From: Paulinella micropora | Taxonomy: Eukaryota; Cercozoa; Imbricatea; Euglyphida; Paulinellidae | Length of the DNA stretch: 64,000 nucleotides | Assembly (NCBI GenBank): GCA_019918135.1 | Contig: WBZZ01004123.1 | Location: 216,802-280,801 of the forward strand | Direction: 5' to 3' | Shown: positions 42,776-53,640 of the stretch, piece after piece | Numbering within the stretch: position 1 is the stretch's first letter | Layout: each line of letters begins with the position of its first letter | Program-made: the position numbers and the translations under genes | Notes under the pieces: model-generated | Told to the model about the DNA's origin: nothing | The model's input: only the letters and a program-made list of their open reading frames with translations | Databases searched by the model: none

Positions 42776-44595
42776 ATGGACGAAACACCCAACACAAATT
42801 CAGTGGCGGCACTAGCCGGCCTCGTTTATAATTACTTGCACGAGGAAGAACTCTTCGACGAACAGCCTTCGGACCTGGGCATAATTAGGGAAGCGCTCCA
42901 GCTGCGCGCTACAGAAACCCAACGCATACAAACCCAAGAGCGCCAGGCCATTGAGTTGGAAGCGGTTTGGCAGAACTGTGTCAAAAGTCTGGAACCTAGC
43001 AGCCTGTACCAGTTTCTGGAACTTGTCGCCAAAAAACAGGATGGTGACCCGGCACTGCCAACTAAGTTTGACCTCACGGTCAGCACTGACGAGTCACATG
43101 CCAAGATTAACAACTGGCTGACCCTTTGGCGGGAGGGCGCCGGCGAGGAAAGACACCAAACAGCCAGGACGCGGTTGCTGAGGCATTTTCAAGAAATCAC
43201 GGTTGCTGGGCTAAAAGAGGAGCCCAACGAGGAGCCAAATGAGCTCAACGAGGGGCCCATTGAGCTGAAAGAGCAGCTAGTCGAGCTGCCGGTCAGCTTC
43301 CTCAAGCACCAGCACAGCGCCAGGAGCCTCGTCTTGAACAACGTGCGGCTGGTGCGCGATTGCGCGGGCGCGGTTTCGTTGTACGCGCCCTACTGCGTAG
43401 GGATCTACTGGCATAGCGTGCGGTTGGCGGACGAGACTGATGACGCACCCCTGAACCTCGGCGCGCCCCTGGAAAGGCTCCGGCACTGGGTCCAACTTAA
43501 CAACGTGCGAGTTAACAACATTTACCTCGGGTACTTCGCTGCTGAGACCAAGGCTATCTTCAGAGACGTACAGGCAGCCAACATTGACGCTGTGTTCATC
43601 CAAACCCTGGACGCAAAGGACAGTGACTTCCACAATGTCAACCTGCTACTCCGGCACACGTTGGAATATGGTCAGAAGAAGGTGTCTATCAACAACTGCC
43701 GGATTACCGAATGTCGCCTGAATGCTCTGGATAGGACGGGCACGATAAATATCAAAAGTTGCCAAGTCGAAACAATCACGCTTGCCACGGTACTTGGCAG
43801 GACCTACACCAGCGACTGTTCGCGATTGACTGAGCTCAATTTGGAGCCAGCGAGGACCAATCTGCTGGCACAGAGAGTCCAGCTGTCCATTGTCGGATGC
43901 ACAATGCTGAAAAGCCTCTGGGTGCCGGAATTCCGTGATGACTTGTACCTCAAGGGCTGCAACCGTCTGCGGGCCATCAGGACCGGCCGCGAAATCGACC
44001 CCCACCGCGCCGGGGCCTGCCAGGCGACGACGCCGACCTCGACAGACACCCGTCGACGGTGTGGCACGTGACTGACTCAGCGGGTAGATTGGCTACGATA
44101 GACGGGCCGTACCGCGGTGGGCACTCGCCCGTGTTGCTAGAGATCGGTGCGGATCGTGTTGTGGACATTCCACTCCAACGCTGCGTCTTGAATATAAGCG
44201 GCTTTCTTTGGGTGTCGGTGGGGCCCCACACGTCAAGAATTATTCAGTGGCAACCGCGACAGCTTCGGTTGGAGAGGTACGCGCTAAACAACGACGCTAA
44301 ACGCCCAACTGTGGCGGTGCCCGATTGTGTGCACCAGGTACGGAGCGAGGATTCCAGACAAGAGTGGTCCGACAACGGCAGGCACGCCCTAGAATCTTGG
44401 TGGTCGGATTGTGCGCAGCTGCTGCTAAACAACGACAGACACACCTTGAGGCAATTCGAAAACGTGGCGTTTTATTTGGAACGCTTGATAGAATCTACGA
44501 TCATCCGAAGCGAAGGTCGCAAAGTATCTCCGCGCGCAAGAGGGCTTCAGCCGGCAGAGCCCTCGCCCCCGTGCCGAGCCTCACATGTCGCCTGA
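42776..44595 (+). pseudogene. Leucine-rich-repeat-like protein, frameshifted
   Basis: ATG 42776 follows a purine-rich leader. An N-terminal helical region (LRATETQRIQTQERQAIELE) and a Glu/Asn/Pro repeat (EEPNEEPNELNEG) precede irregular beta-rich repeats such as KVSINNCRITECRLNALD, TINIKSCQVETITL and QLSIVGCTMLKSLWV, which look like LRR or right-handed-repeat turns with regularly placed Cys. A frame change near 44010-44050 leads to TVWHVTDSAGRLATIDG and FENVAFYLERLIESTI, ending at TGA 44593. It overlaps the next ATG by 11 nt. Possibly paralogous in architecture to the F-box/LRR gene upstream. Confidence 0.5.
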
Positions 44596-45466
44596 CACAG
44601 GACTAGTGGAAGCATACGCAGAGAGGCTTTGGCAAACGCTGCAAGAGCTGCGCAGAATTCCGGGCCAGGTTGCGGCTTACGCAGTCAGCGTGCTGGACCG
44701 CGAGTTTCAGCCCGAAAAAGAAAAAGAAGCCAAAGACGATGGCGCGAGATTTGCTTGTGTCGTGAAATGTCTACAATCAGACAACAATCCGTACGCGTGG
44801 CTAAGCAAGCGCCTTGGCGAATACTTGGGCAGCGGGACAACCTTGGGGTGCCTTCCGGGCACGATTTCTGCGGCGGTCGACGAGCTGTGCCTGGCCGCCT
44901 TTGCACCCAAAAGCGACGAGCACAGAGAGCAGACCCTGCGCCTCTTACAGACAGAGATCAACCGCTTTTGCGACAAACCCCACCCGGTGCATAAGCTGTT
45001 GTGTGACGGAGGAGCTCTCTTAACGTACCTGTTTAAGTCAGACTTTCCGGTCCCCGACGGGCTACTCAGGTGGTGCTCTGTCGGCCCGGACACCCGTAGC
45101 CCGGCCGCTCTGCTGAACGAGGAGAGGCTTGTACGTTACTTGTTGCAGCACGTGCTATTTCAGCTACGGAATACCAAAGCAACCCGGGCCGCCAGGCTGG
45201 CCGCTGCGGTGTGGCTCAACGGCTGCAAGCCGCCTAATGTAGCCTGGCCGCAACCAGAAGCAAAGAGCGACATCCCCGGCGTCGCGGTGGTGCAGTTCCT
45301 GTCTTCTTGTCAAAAAGAAGAGCTGCGCCGGGCTGCTAGTGCGCCCGTGCCAGTGCCAGTGCCAGTGCCAGTGCAGCCAATGATGATTTCGGCTCGCCGC
45401 CACGCCCTCCAGCGCCGCAGCAACCACGTTTACCTACCAGACCAACCAAAGCGTCACGACGCCTGA
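44585..45466 (+). CDS. Hypothetical helical protein (293 aa)
   Basis: ATG 44585 overlaps the end of the previous gene. The product is mainly helical (WQTLQELRRIPGQVAAYAVS; RLVRYLLQHVLFQLRNTKA) with a PVPVPVPV repeat near the C-terminus and a basic tail. The frame is intact and ends in TGA. No family recognised. The overlap suggests coexpression with the LRR-like gene or a compact viral layout. Confidence 0.55.
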   Translation: MSPDTGLVEAYAERLWQTLQELRRIPGQVAAYAVSVLDREFQPEKEKEAKDDGARFACVVKCLQSDNNPYAWLSKRLGEYLGSGTTLGCLPGTISAAVDELCLAAFAPKSDEHREQTLRLLQTEINRFCDKPHPVHKLLCDGGALLTYLFKSDFPVPDGLLRWCSVGPDTRSPAALLNEERLVRYLLQHVLFQLRNTKATRAARLAAAVWLNGCKPPNVAWPQPEAKSDIPGVAVVQFLSSCQKEELRRAASAPVPVPVPVPVQPMMISARRHALQRRSNHVYLPDQPKRHDA

Positions 45467-46074
45467 ATTTAGATTACTGAAGAAAGAAAAAAAAACGGTG
45501 GAAAGCAATAAAAAAGTTTCTCGCCCCCCCCCCCACACCCCCCCAAAAAAACAAAGAAACGCAACGGCAGCAAACCAAAAGGAAGAATAGACGACCTCAC
45601 CCCTCCCCGTTCCCGCTCGATTGAGAATTTCTACACGTAAAGGGGGGAGGGGCGCGGCAAGGTGAGGGGGGGGGAGCACGAGAAGGTGGGGCTAGTGCCT
45701 AGGCTTAAAAGCAGTCCAGGCGCGAAGGTGATCGGGGGGGGGGGGGTGAATGTGGGGACTGTGTGGGGGGGGGGCGGGGAGGGGGGGGGGGCAATGTGGG
45801 CGAAAGACTGCTTGCGGTTTTGACGGGGATATACAGCCCCCAGAAACCGCCGCACGCACATAAGCACCCCAACGCACAAAACAGAAAGAGAGCGGTTAAT
45901 GGCGCGAGATAGGTACTACCCCTTCCGCCCCCCCCCCCCCCCCGACCACACCTGTTCCTTCCTAGAAAGACCCCCTTCACTTGACCCTTCATTGCGTTTT
46001 TCTTTCCAATGTGTGTAAGTGGAAAAGGGAAGGGGGGGACATGCGCGGGGCCTGAGTGTGTTTTTTTTTTGTAG
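45467..46074. other. G/C-run spacer and left edge of the AT-rich insertion
   Basis: No gene. G runs near 45737 and 45783, sixteen C at 45928-45943, then an abrupt change to AT-rich sequence near 46060-46080, which I take as the left edge of the small-virus insertion. No terminal inverted repeat was seen here. Confidence 0.6.
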
Positions 46075-47973
46075 TTTTGATCCGTTCTTTGTTGTCTTAT
46101 CAACTACTCATTTATAGCACTGGACAATGGAGAAACGTGGCATCACCCTTTCTTAGATTAGACGGCACTGCTAGTATGACGGGAGGACTAAATATGGGAA
46201 ACCAAAATATAACAAATGTGAATCTGGTTGATGGTGTGGATGTTTCTGTTCTTGATACTTCGGCAGTTAAAACCTCAAGAAACCAAACCATAGCAGGAAT
46301 TAAGACATATAGCAGTGGTGTGGAAATAACTGGAAATTCAATCAATTCAACAACAAAGGGAACATTCATTGTTTTCAATTCTACCAGTAATATCAGGTCT
46401 ATTGCTAGTTTGGATATGAACACGGCAACATATTACAACTTTGAAATTTCTGCGAAAAAAATAAGTTTTATTATTGACCGGACGATTGTTTCGTGGTTTA
46501 ATGCTACTGGCTTAGATTGTAATAGTAGTCGGATTGTTAATCTAGGAGCACCACAAAATGCTAATGAAGCAGTAAATAGACAATATCTGGATGACAATTG
46601 TGTGAAACTAACAACAGACCAAACCATAACAGGAAGTAAAACATTTAATGGGACGAGCACTACGATAAAATATCTAACTTTAACGAACAACGCCGATTTT
46701 AATAATCAAACTATCATTAATGGTGGAAATATAACATATAATGGGGCGAGGATATTAAACCAAAATGGAGGAGATATATTCTTTTCACAGACGTCAGGTG
46801 ATTATCAATATTTCTTATTTACTCTAAATACTGCTACAAGCGGAACCGCGAGCCAAAGAGGTTATGTATTTACGAATGTAGCATTTGATGTAAAAGGAGC
46901 GGGACTTTATATTTCAAAACTTTTGGACAATAAAAGTGCTTCATCTGACATTGTCCGTTTTAACAATGCTGGCGGTATGCGGTTTTATGGTGCCTTAGAT
47001 ATGAACTCAAACAACATAACAAATGGTGGAACAATAACGGGAACTACATTAACGGCAACTGCTGGTATTACTACAACGACTTTAACAACGAGCGATACAA
47101 TAACAACAGCATCAGGTATGCCAATAATCATAGGCAATACAACGAAAGGAACAGGAGCAACTGGTGGCTTAGAGTTATATGGAACTGCGAGCGACCCCGC
47201 GGGGCCACATATACAGGCAATAACAACAGCAGACATCTATCCAGTTTTTCAAATGTGGAATTATGCTCATAATGATATTAATTTAGGTTTTGATGCTTAT
47301 GTGTCGGGAGGGGCATGGAAATCATCTTCTGCGACATCTAACTTTTTAATACAAAAAGGCACTAATCTTCTTTTCTATTATAAATCAGGAGTAGCGGTGG
47401 GGAATACTGTATCGTTTAATGTCGCAATGAATATCAGTAGCACGACGGGCTTATTAACAGCAAATGCGGGTATATCAACAACAACATTGGCAACGAGCGA
47501 CAAAATAACAACAGCACTAGGCAAACCGATAATCATAGGCAACTCAACAAAAGGAGTAGGAGTAACTGGTGGCTTAGAATTATATGGCACAGCATCTAAT
47601 TTAAATGGCCCGCACATTCAAGCATTTTTTAATACATCCGTTTATCCAACATTCCAATTATTCAACTGGATTCCGAACAATATTGCTTTAAGTTTCGATT
47701 GTTATTATGATGGTTCAAACTGGAAATCAAGTTATTCTGGTTCAAACTTTCAAATATACAAAGTAGGCGACAAACTCTCTTTTTATTATAATACTGGAAC
47801 AACAGCGGGAAATAATATAACTTGGACTGAGGCGATGAACATTAATACGTCGGGAGATTTAAGCATCACAACAGCATCCAGCGGATTTTTAACATTAAGA
47901 AAAAGACCAAGTTCTACTTACGATCCACAAATATTTATGAAATCAGGAGGATATGACGGAGACTTATGGAGTA
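46075..47973 (+). pseudogene. Viral tail-fibre protein, N-terminal part, interrupted
   Basis: An open frame without a clear start (N-terminus lost) encodes fibre-type repeats: LRLDGTASMTGGLNMGNQNI is the shaft motif common in phage and viral tail fibres, with a second set near QTITGSKTFNGTS. Two longer repeats, GGLELYGTAS with preceding PIIIGN, occur near 47130-47200 and 47525-47600. It is Asn/Thr-rich and beta-helical in character, a trimeric host-binding fibre by analogy. The gene is cut at 47973 by the transposon, which supplies an artificial C-terminus to TGA 48030, and resumes at 56484. Confidence 0.7.
47953..47973 (+). repeat. Flank foldback repeat, left
   Basis: 21 bp starting ATGACGGAGACTTATG, in the tail-fibre reading frame, exactly complementary to 56484-56504 on the other side of the transposon. 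Confidence 0.85.
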
Positions 47974-48151
47974 GGGGCCGGTTGGTCGTAGGTTGTAGAG
48001 ACTGCTGCACTATGTGCAGTTGTGCCGGATGATCTTAAATGTTAATATTAATTGATTATTAAGTAATATAATTGCTTTTTTCTTAATATTACTACTTTGA
48101 ATGCTAGTTAGAGCTTGCAATCTCATCGTGCTCACATGCAAAAATATTAAG

Positions 48152-48424
48152 TCAACCCGCAGTCCGGACCTGTATAACTAAATGGGTAAATTGATGTAAT
48201 ATGAATTACTATGCATAATTATATGCAAATACTGCATTAAAACGCACAAAAAGTGAAAAAGTGAGGTTCAATTCCAGTAGATGACCACAGAGAGCATATA
48301 CTGGAATTGCATCTCAGCAACCCGCAGTCCGCACCTGTATAACTAAATGCGTAAGTTGATGTAATTGTAGTATGAATTACTATGCATAATTATATGCAAA
48401 TACTGCATTAAAACGCACAAAAAG
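48152..48424. repeat. Subterminal direct repeats of the transposon
   Basis: Two copies of about 105 bp (48155-48258 and 48319-48424), both starting CAACCCGCAGTCCG and ending AAAACGCACAAAAAG. Repeats at this position often bind transposase. No gene in 48033-48537. Confidence 0.75.
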
Positions 48425-48537
48425 AAACTTTAAATGAGAAAAACAAAGTTTTCCAGATAAATCTGGAACTTCTGCCACTTGGCAGGTAATAGAAAGGCTT
48501 TGTCTGCAGCAACCTAAGTTAATCATGCTATAGAATT

Positions 48538-50611
48538 TTACACCCGCCCATTAGCAAGGAAGCTGATAAAATTGGTGGTTTGCTGCGATTGCGTTGCTAG
48601 AAAAGCTGAAAGAGCATTATTTCCAGCACCGTGGGGCTGGTAGCACACATAGCACCTGCAGTTAGCAGGATGAGGCATGGCAGGAAATGCCCCTCTGCAC
48701 CGCGGGCACGCACACCCGTCACCGTGCTGGAGGCAGACAAGGCACCTGCACGTGGGTGCATGCTGATAACGAAAGGGAGCGCGCTTCGGAGCGCATTTGA
48801 AACACTTACATCCTTCACCATGCTTGGGCTCGACTTCATTTACCTCGCAATCAGGGCATTCACAGCCCTCACCATGCGCAAAGCATTCGGCGCACTTACA
48901 TCCTTGCCCATGACGCTGCACTCGCTGCGGCTGCTGGCTGCCCTTGCGCTGCTTGTGGCCCTTGCGCTGCTTGTGGCCCTTGCGCTGCTTGCGGCCCTTG
49001 CGACCCTTCGCAGGCTTCGGCTCCTCCTCCTCCTCCTCCTCCTCCTCCTCCTCCTCCTCCTCCGACTCCGTCTCTGGCTTAGACTTTTTCTGCTGCGGTT
49101 GCTTCTTTTCTGGCTTCTTTGCTGCAGGCGTCGGCTTGTGCGTCGACGCAGGCGTCGGGACAGGCGGCGACTTTACTTCCATCACGTCGGCTTCCATGGC
49201 ACGCATGAAGGCACAGGGAGGACACTTGCAGCCAGGCTTGTGGTGCGAGTTGCCTCCGCCACCCTTCTTGCTAGGCTTGGTTGGTTTCGGAGTCGCTGTG
49301 GTTGGCTTCGGATTCGCTGGGCTTGGCTTGGGATGTGCTGGAGGACCCACATCCAACCATTTCAGTTTCCCATCCTGCAGTCAAAAAGAAAAGTGCTCAC
49401 ACATATTACTACTACACTCAACAGAAACGTACCGCATCCACACCGACGGGGATTGACACCGGTTGCTTTCCCGCAGGATGGTTCTTCCAAAATCCCGGCC
49501 CGTAATCGGTCAATGGGAACATGCCGATGTAAAAATCTGCAACCAGTACCGGAATGGGAAACTTCCCCCCCTCTTTTTTCGTCGGCATGGTGAAGACCAC
49601 ATTCTCTCCTGAAAATTCTGCAGCATGATCAATCAAGCCGCCTCCTTGAGAAGCAGGAAGTTTCCTGCTAAAATTTTCTCGCGCTTGTTCATGTTCAGCT
49701 TCCATATCTTGCGCTTGAGCCTCAACGTGTGGGTGCCGGGGTTCGCTGCAATGATTTTGAACTGTTCGGGATCCGTGACCTCGTCGAACTCTTCGCCGAA
49801 AAATTCCAACCGTGGATTGTGATCCCCGTCAAACCCGTTCAAGCGGAGGCCACTGGAACCAATAAAATCTCCAAGCTTGCGACACATCTTCACGCGCGGG
49901 GGAAGGCGGCGGCACATCTTTACCCGCGGGGGAGGCGGCGGCACATCTTCACGCGCGGGGGGAGGCGGCGGCACATCTTTACGCGCGGGGGGAGGCGGCG
50001 GCACATCTTCTTCATTGAGACGCAGGACTGCGTTCTGTTGCAGCAGACCTGACTTGGCAGCTTCGGAAAACTTGCTGATGTTCTGCAAGTCCTTCTGCAA
50101 CTGCAGCTGCTGTTCCGCCGTCAGCTCAGTCCTTTCCTCCTCGCGGCCGTTGTGCTTCGACTCGCTGTCAGAACATTAAATAATAATATTGCAATGCAAA
50201 TCAAAGTAGTAAACCTGTCATTGGGGTCGGAGTTGCCTTCTGCCGCAGCCGGGCTCTTGAGAAGAAGAAAAAGGAGAAGAAGAAGAAGAAGGAGAAGAAG
50301 AAGAAGAAGGAGAAGAAGGAGGAGGAGAAGAAGGAAGAGAAGAAGGAGAAGAAGAAAAAAAAGAAGCATAGTTGTAGCAATACTATCAGCTGCATTAGTA
50401 GTTACTAGTAGTAGTACTAGTAGTAGTAGTAGTAGGAGGAGGAGGAGGAGGAGGAGGTCTGGAGAAGAAGAAGAAGAAGAAGAAGAAGAAGAAGAAGAAG
50501 AAGAAGAGTAGTAGTGGTAGTAGTAGCAGCAGTAGCAGTAGTAGTAGTAGTATTGGTAGTAGTAGAGGGAGGAGGAGGAGGAGGAGGAAGAAGAAGAAGA
50601 AGAAGAAGAAG

Positions 50612-50644
<33 letters not shown>

Positions 50645-50665
50645 AGTAGTAGTAGCAGCAGTAGC

Positions 50666-50696
<31 letters not shown>

Positions 50697-51490
50697 GTAG
50701 AGGGAGGAGGAGGAGGAGAAGAAGATGAAGAAGAAGAAAGAAGAAGAAGAAGAAGAAGAAGAAGAAGAAGAAGAAGAAGAAGGAGAAGGAGGAAGAAGAA
50801 GAAAAAAAAGAAGAATGTATATAGTTGTAGTAAAACTAGCAGCTGCAGTGAGGAGGAGGAGAAGATGAAGAAGAAGAAAGCAAAAAAAGAAATTCAATTA
50901 CTACCCCTCGGCTTGTTTGCTGTTATTGTTAGCAGCTTGATCTGCCATCTCGTTTGCCAAGGCGCGCTTGGTTTGTTTTCTCTTTTTCTGTGCCGCCTGC
51001 AGACAATGTCATGTATGTGCATGGCATATGTATGTATCATTGATTTGCCAACCGGTTTGCGTTGCTTCTTTTTTGGAGGCGACTTAGAAGAAGGGCTTGC
51101 AGCTTCAGGCTCTTCTGCAGGTAGCGCAGTGTTTGCTGCAGGTGCTTTGCCCCTTCGAACTCTGCGCCCTCTTGCAGACGGCAGATCTTGAAAGATCTCG
51201 TTCTTGGAGGCCAGAACAAATGTTTTCCCAGAAGGAACGTACGTGTGTACGACGTTATCTGGTACACTGTGCCATGCCTTGGCCTCTGCCTTGGGGGAAG
51301 GAAAATTCCAATACTTTGCAGTAACTTCTGGGGGGATAATGCAATCCTGCAAGTTTTTCCAATTCGGTTCGCCGTTGGTTTTCAAAAAAATGCGTTGCCC
51401 CTGATCGTCCCTCTCCACCCGAAAATTTTGCATGCTCGAGACAACATGCTTGTCTACTGAATCGTCACCTTTGGGCTTTCCAGAACTCAT
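48538..51490 (-). CDS. Transposon gene A: spliced, CxC-repeat protein
   Basis: ATG 51490 (MSSGKPKGDDSVDK) opens exon 1. Downstream exons, read from protein-like frames bounded by GT and AG, include a Lys-rich segment (AAQKKRKQTKRALANE near 51000-50910), DPNDR just before a GT donor at about 50218, a Pro-rich repeat exon (VPPPPPAREDVPPPPP) and LVADFYIGMFPLTDYGPGFW. An intron of 56 nt lies at 49379-49434. The last exon carries seven C-x-C-x2-C modules, such as HGEGCKCFKC and HGDGCACPRC, suited to metal or DNA binding. A frame change near 49640 may be an indel. Unknown role in transposition. Confidence 0.55.
50258..50880. repeat. GAA/GGA/GTA trinucleotide microsatellite
   Basis: About 600 bp of mixed GAA, GGA and GTA/GCA repeats. 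It lies in an intron-like interval of transposon gene A (minus strand), between exons ending near 50910 and starting near 50260. Arg-, Lys- and Val-rich frames here are repeat artefacts. Confidence 0.8.
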
Positions 51491-51803
51491 TTCTCAATTC
51501 ACTAAGTGAGTGTTGGAGGGAAATTCGACTTGAACAAAAGACACACCGGTCGGAGGTGGAAAAAGTGGCTGAAATGCCACTTTTCCAGTGTGGATTCCCT
51601 TTTTTTCCAACGTACAGGGGTGCACTCTCGTCGTCTTCAAGGCCACTACTTGTCTTCTGTGCTGTTTGACAGACGCCCTCGGTATGATTGATATGATATG
51701 ATGCTATATGACGTTTGATTTATGACATCTAGGGCGTCTGTCAAGTTTTTTGGACCTAGTTCTATCGGGAAAAAGTAAAAGTGCTGCACTTTGAAAAGGT
51801 CTC
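51365..51803 (-). repeat. Inversion-flanking repeat Y, left copy
   Basis: Inverted copy of 53208-53640 with a 6-7-bp indel. It contains the start of gene A and the intergenic region that serves as divergent promoter. Confidence 0.85.
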
Positions 51804-53151
51804 CTGTTCACTATTGAGCTCGGCTTTCCATCTTTCCCAGTTATCATGCCACCGGCAGGGAACGGTCTTCGTAATGCAGCGGAAGGTAATATTATCCTCT
51901 TTCAGGATCTTGTACAAGGATGCTTCATTTCGCGGCCTGTAAAAATGATTGCATGCATTGCCACAACGACCGCCGCACGTGTAGGCTCTTGCATTATCAG
52001 CAACCCACTGGGTGCCCTTCAGTTCGTACACCAGGCGCTCTACAGACCCTGCGTCAGCGACCATGGCCTTGTAGATATTGGGGAAAAGCTCAGTGCGGTA
52101 AGATTTGTAGAAAGAACCTGTGGTTCCATACCAGTAAAGAGTTTCTCGCCCTGACTTAGCGCCCATGTTCTCCAACACAATCCTTGCAGTCGCTTTCTTC
52201 TCCCACTGAGAAAAAGCCTCGCGGGATTCATCAGTCGTTCTTTTCTGTTCGAAAATGTCGACTTTATCAGGCTTTTCCCCTTTGGCACGTCCTTCCAGGA
52301 CTTTTTTCTGCACAGCGAGTGCTTTGCGTGCATACCTCTCACTGACGGAAGTAAAGAAGGACTGGAACTCCTTCGCCGACATCTTGCCCCTCAGCTTGCC
52401 GATAATTGTTTGCTTGTGTGCAGAACGAGCCGGCAATTCAGCAACAATGTCACCAATGGCAGAAGCAGCTGCAGCCTGAGCCTTGTTAGTTTCTAGGAGG
52501 GCGCTGGTTTTGGGAAATCTCTGTCGCCCTTGCGCAGAGAGCAACATGGCCTGCAGCTCTTCATCACTAGGAAACTCAGCCTCCACTACTGCAGCTGACC
52601 GTTTACATGCCTGGTACTCCCTACTCTTCTTGAGCCTCTTGGCATGCTGTTCGGAAACGGTTCTCTCGTCGATACGCTTTCTTGAGTGTCCACCCTGTCT
52701 TTGAAACGATCGCGATCCCGCAGACTGACTAGACTGACACCCTGAGTCTGAACATGAACCAGCTGACGTGCTACAGCCATGCATGAATAGAGTGCTGTCG
52801 GTTGCTGTTGACGAACATGAGGAATGCTCGGATTCATCATCAACTAGCGTAGTAGTGTCTAGTAGATCACCAGGTGAGTGCTGCACTTCATGCCCACTGT
52901 AGCCAGTTAGCCTGCCACAAACAGGAAATACTGCAGGCCCTGATATGTTGGATTCATGTTTTCTATCATAAAAAATCATGTTTGACAGTGTGAGGGCATG
53001 AGAAACAAGTGTTGAGCTGATATCCAACTCCATTCTAGCAGTGGTATATTATATAATAATATTTCGCATACTTGGAAGCTTTGGCCCTTGCAAGCCTTAT
53101 TGCTGCCGCGCTAGGCACTGCCAGCGGCTTCACAGGGGTCGGGGAAGACAT
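51797..53151 (-). pseudogene. Transposase, N-terminal half, inverted and truncated
   Basis: ATG 53151 (MSSPTPVKPLAVPSAAA) opens exon 1. A 37-nt intron (GTATGC donor at 53071, TAG acceptor at 53035) joins it in frame to MELDISSTLVSHALTLS. Ser/Cys-rich and Lys/Arg-rich regions follow, then YARKALAVQKKVLEGRAKGE and CRWHDNWERWKAEL. The frame then runs into the repeat and ends artificially at 51762. The segment 51797-52315 is an inverted duplicate of 53641-54158. This half belongs upstream of the C-terminal part at 53641-55983. Confidence 0.6.
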
Positions 53152-53207
53152 GCCAGCATGCCTGTGGTCGTGGAGCAACGTGTTTTCATTTAAAAAAAGA
53201 AAAACAT

Positions 53208-53640
53208 GAGACCTTTTCAAAGTGCAGCACTTTTACTTTTTCCCGATAGAACTAGGTCCAAAAAACTTGACAGACGCCCTAGATGTCATAAATCAAACGT
53301 CATATAGCATCATATCATATCAACCATACCGAGGGCGTCTGTCAAACAGCACAGAAGACAAGTAGTGGCCTTGAAGACGACGAGAGTGCACCCCTGTGCG
53401 TTGGAAAAAAAAGGGAATCCACACTGGAAAAGTGGCATTTCAGCCACTTTTTCCACCTCCGACCGGTGTGTCTTTTGTTCAAGTCGAATTTCCCTCCAAC
53501 ACTCACTTAGTGAATTGAGAAATGAGTTCTGGAAAGCCCAAAGGTGACGATTCAGTAGACAAGTCTCGAGCATGCAAAATTTTCGGGTGGAGAGGGACGA
53601 TCAGGGGCAACGCATTTTTTTGAAAACCAATGGCGAACCG
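53208..53640 (+). repeat. Inversion-flanking repeat Y, right copy
   Basis: Inverted copy of 51365-51803. Its gene A start (ATG 53522) is truncated at 53640, where transposase sequence begins abruptly. Confidence 0.85.

Noticed and set aside
48631-49593. 320-codon plus-strand frame
   Set aside because: Antisense to the CxC-repeat exon; its Leu-rich run is the reverse reading of the poly-Glu and CxC coding repeats.
50152-51191. Plus-strand Arg/Lys/Val-rich open frames
   Set aside because: They translate the trinucleotide microsatellite, which lies in an intron-like interval of the minus-strand transposon gene.
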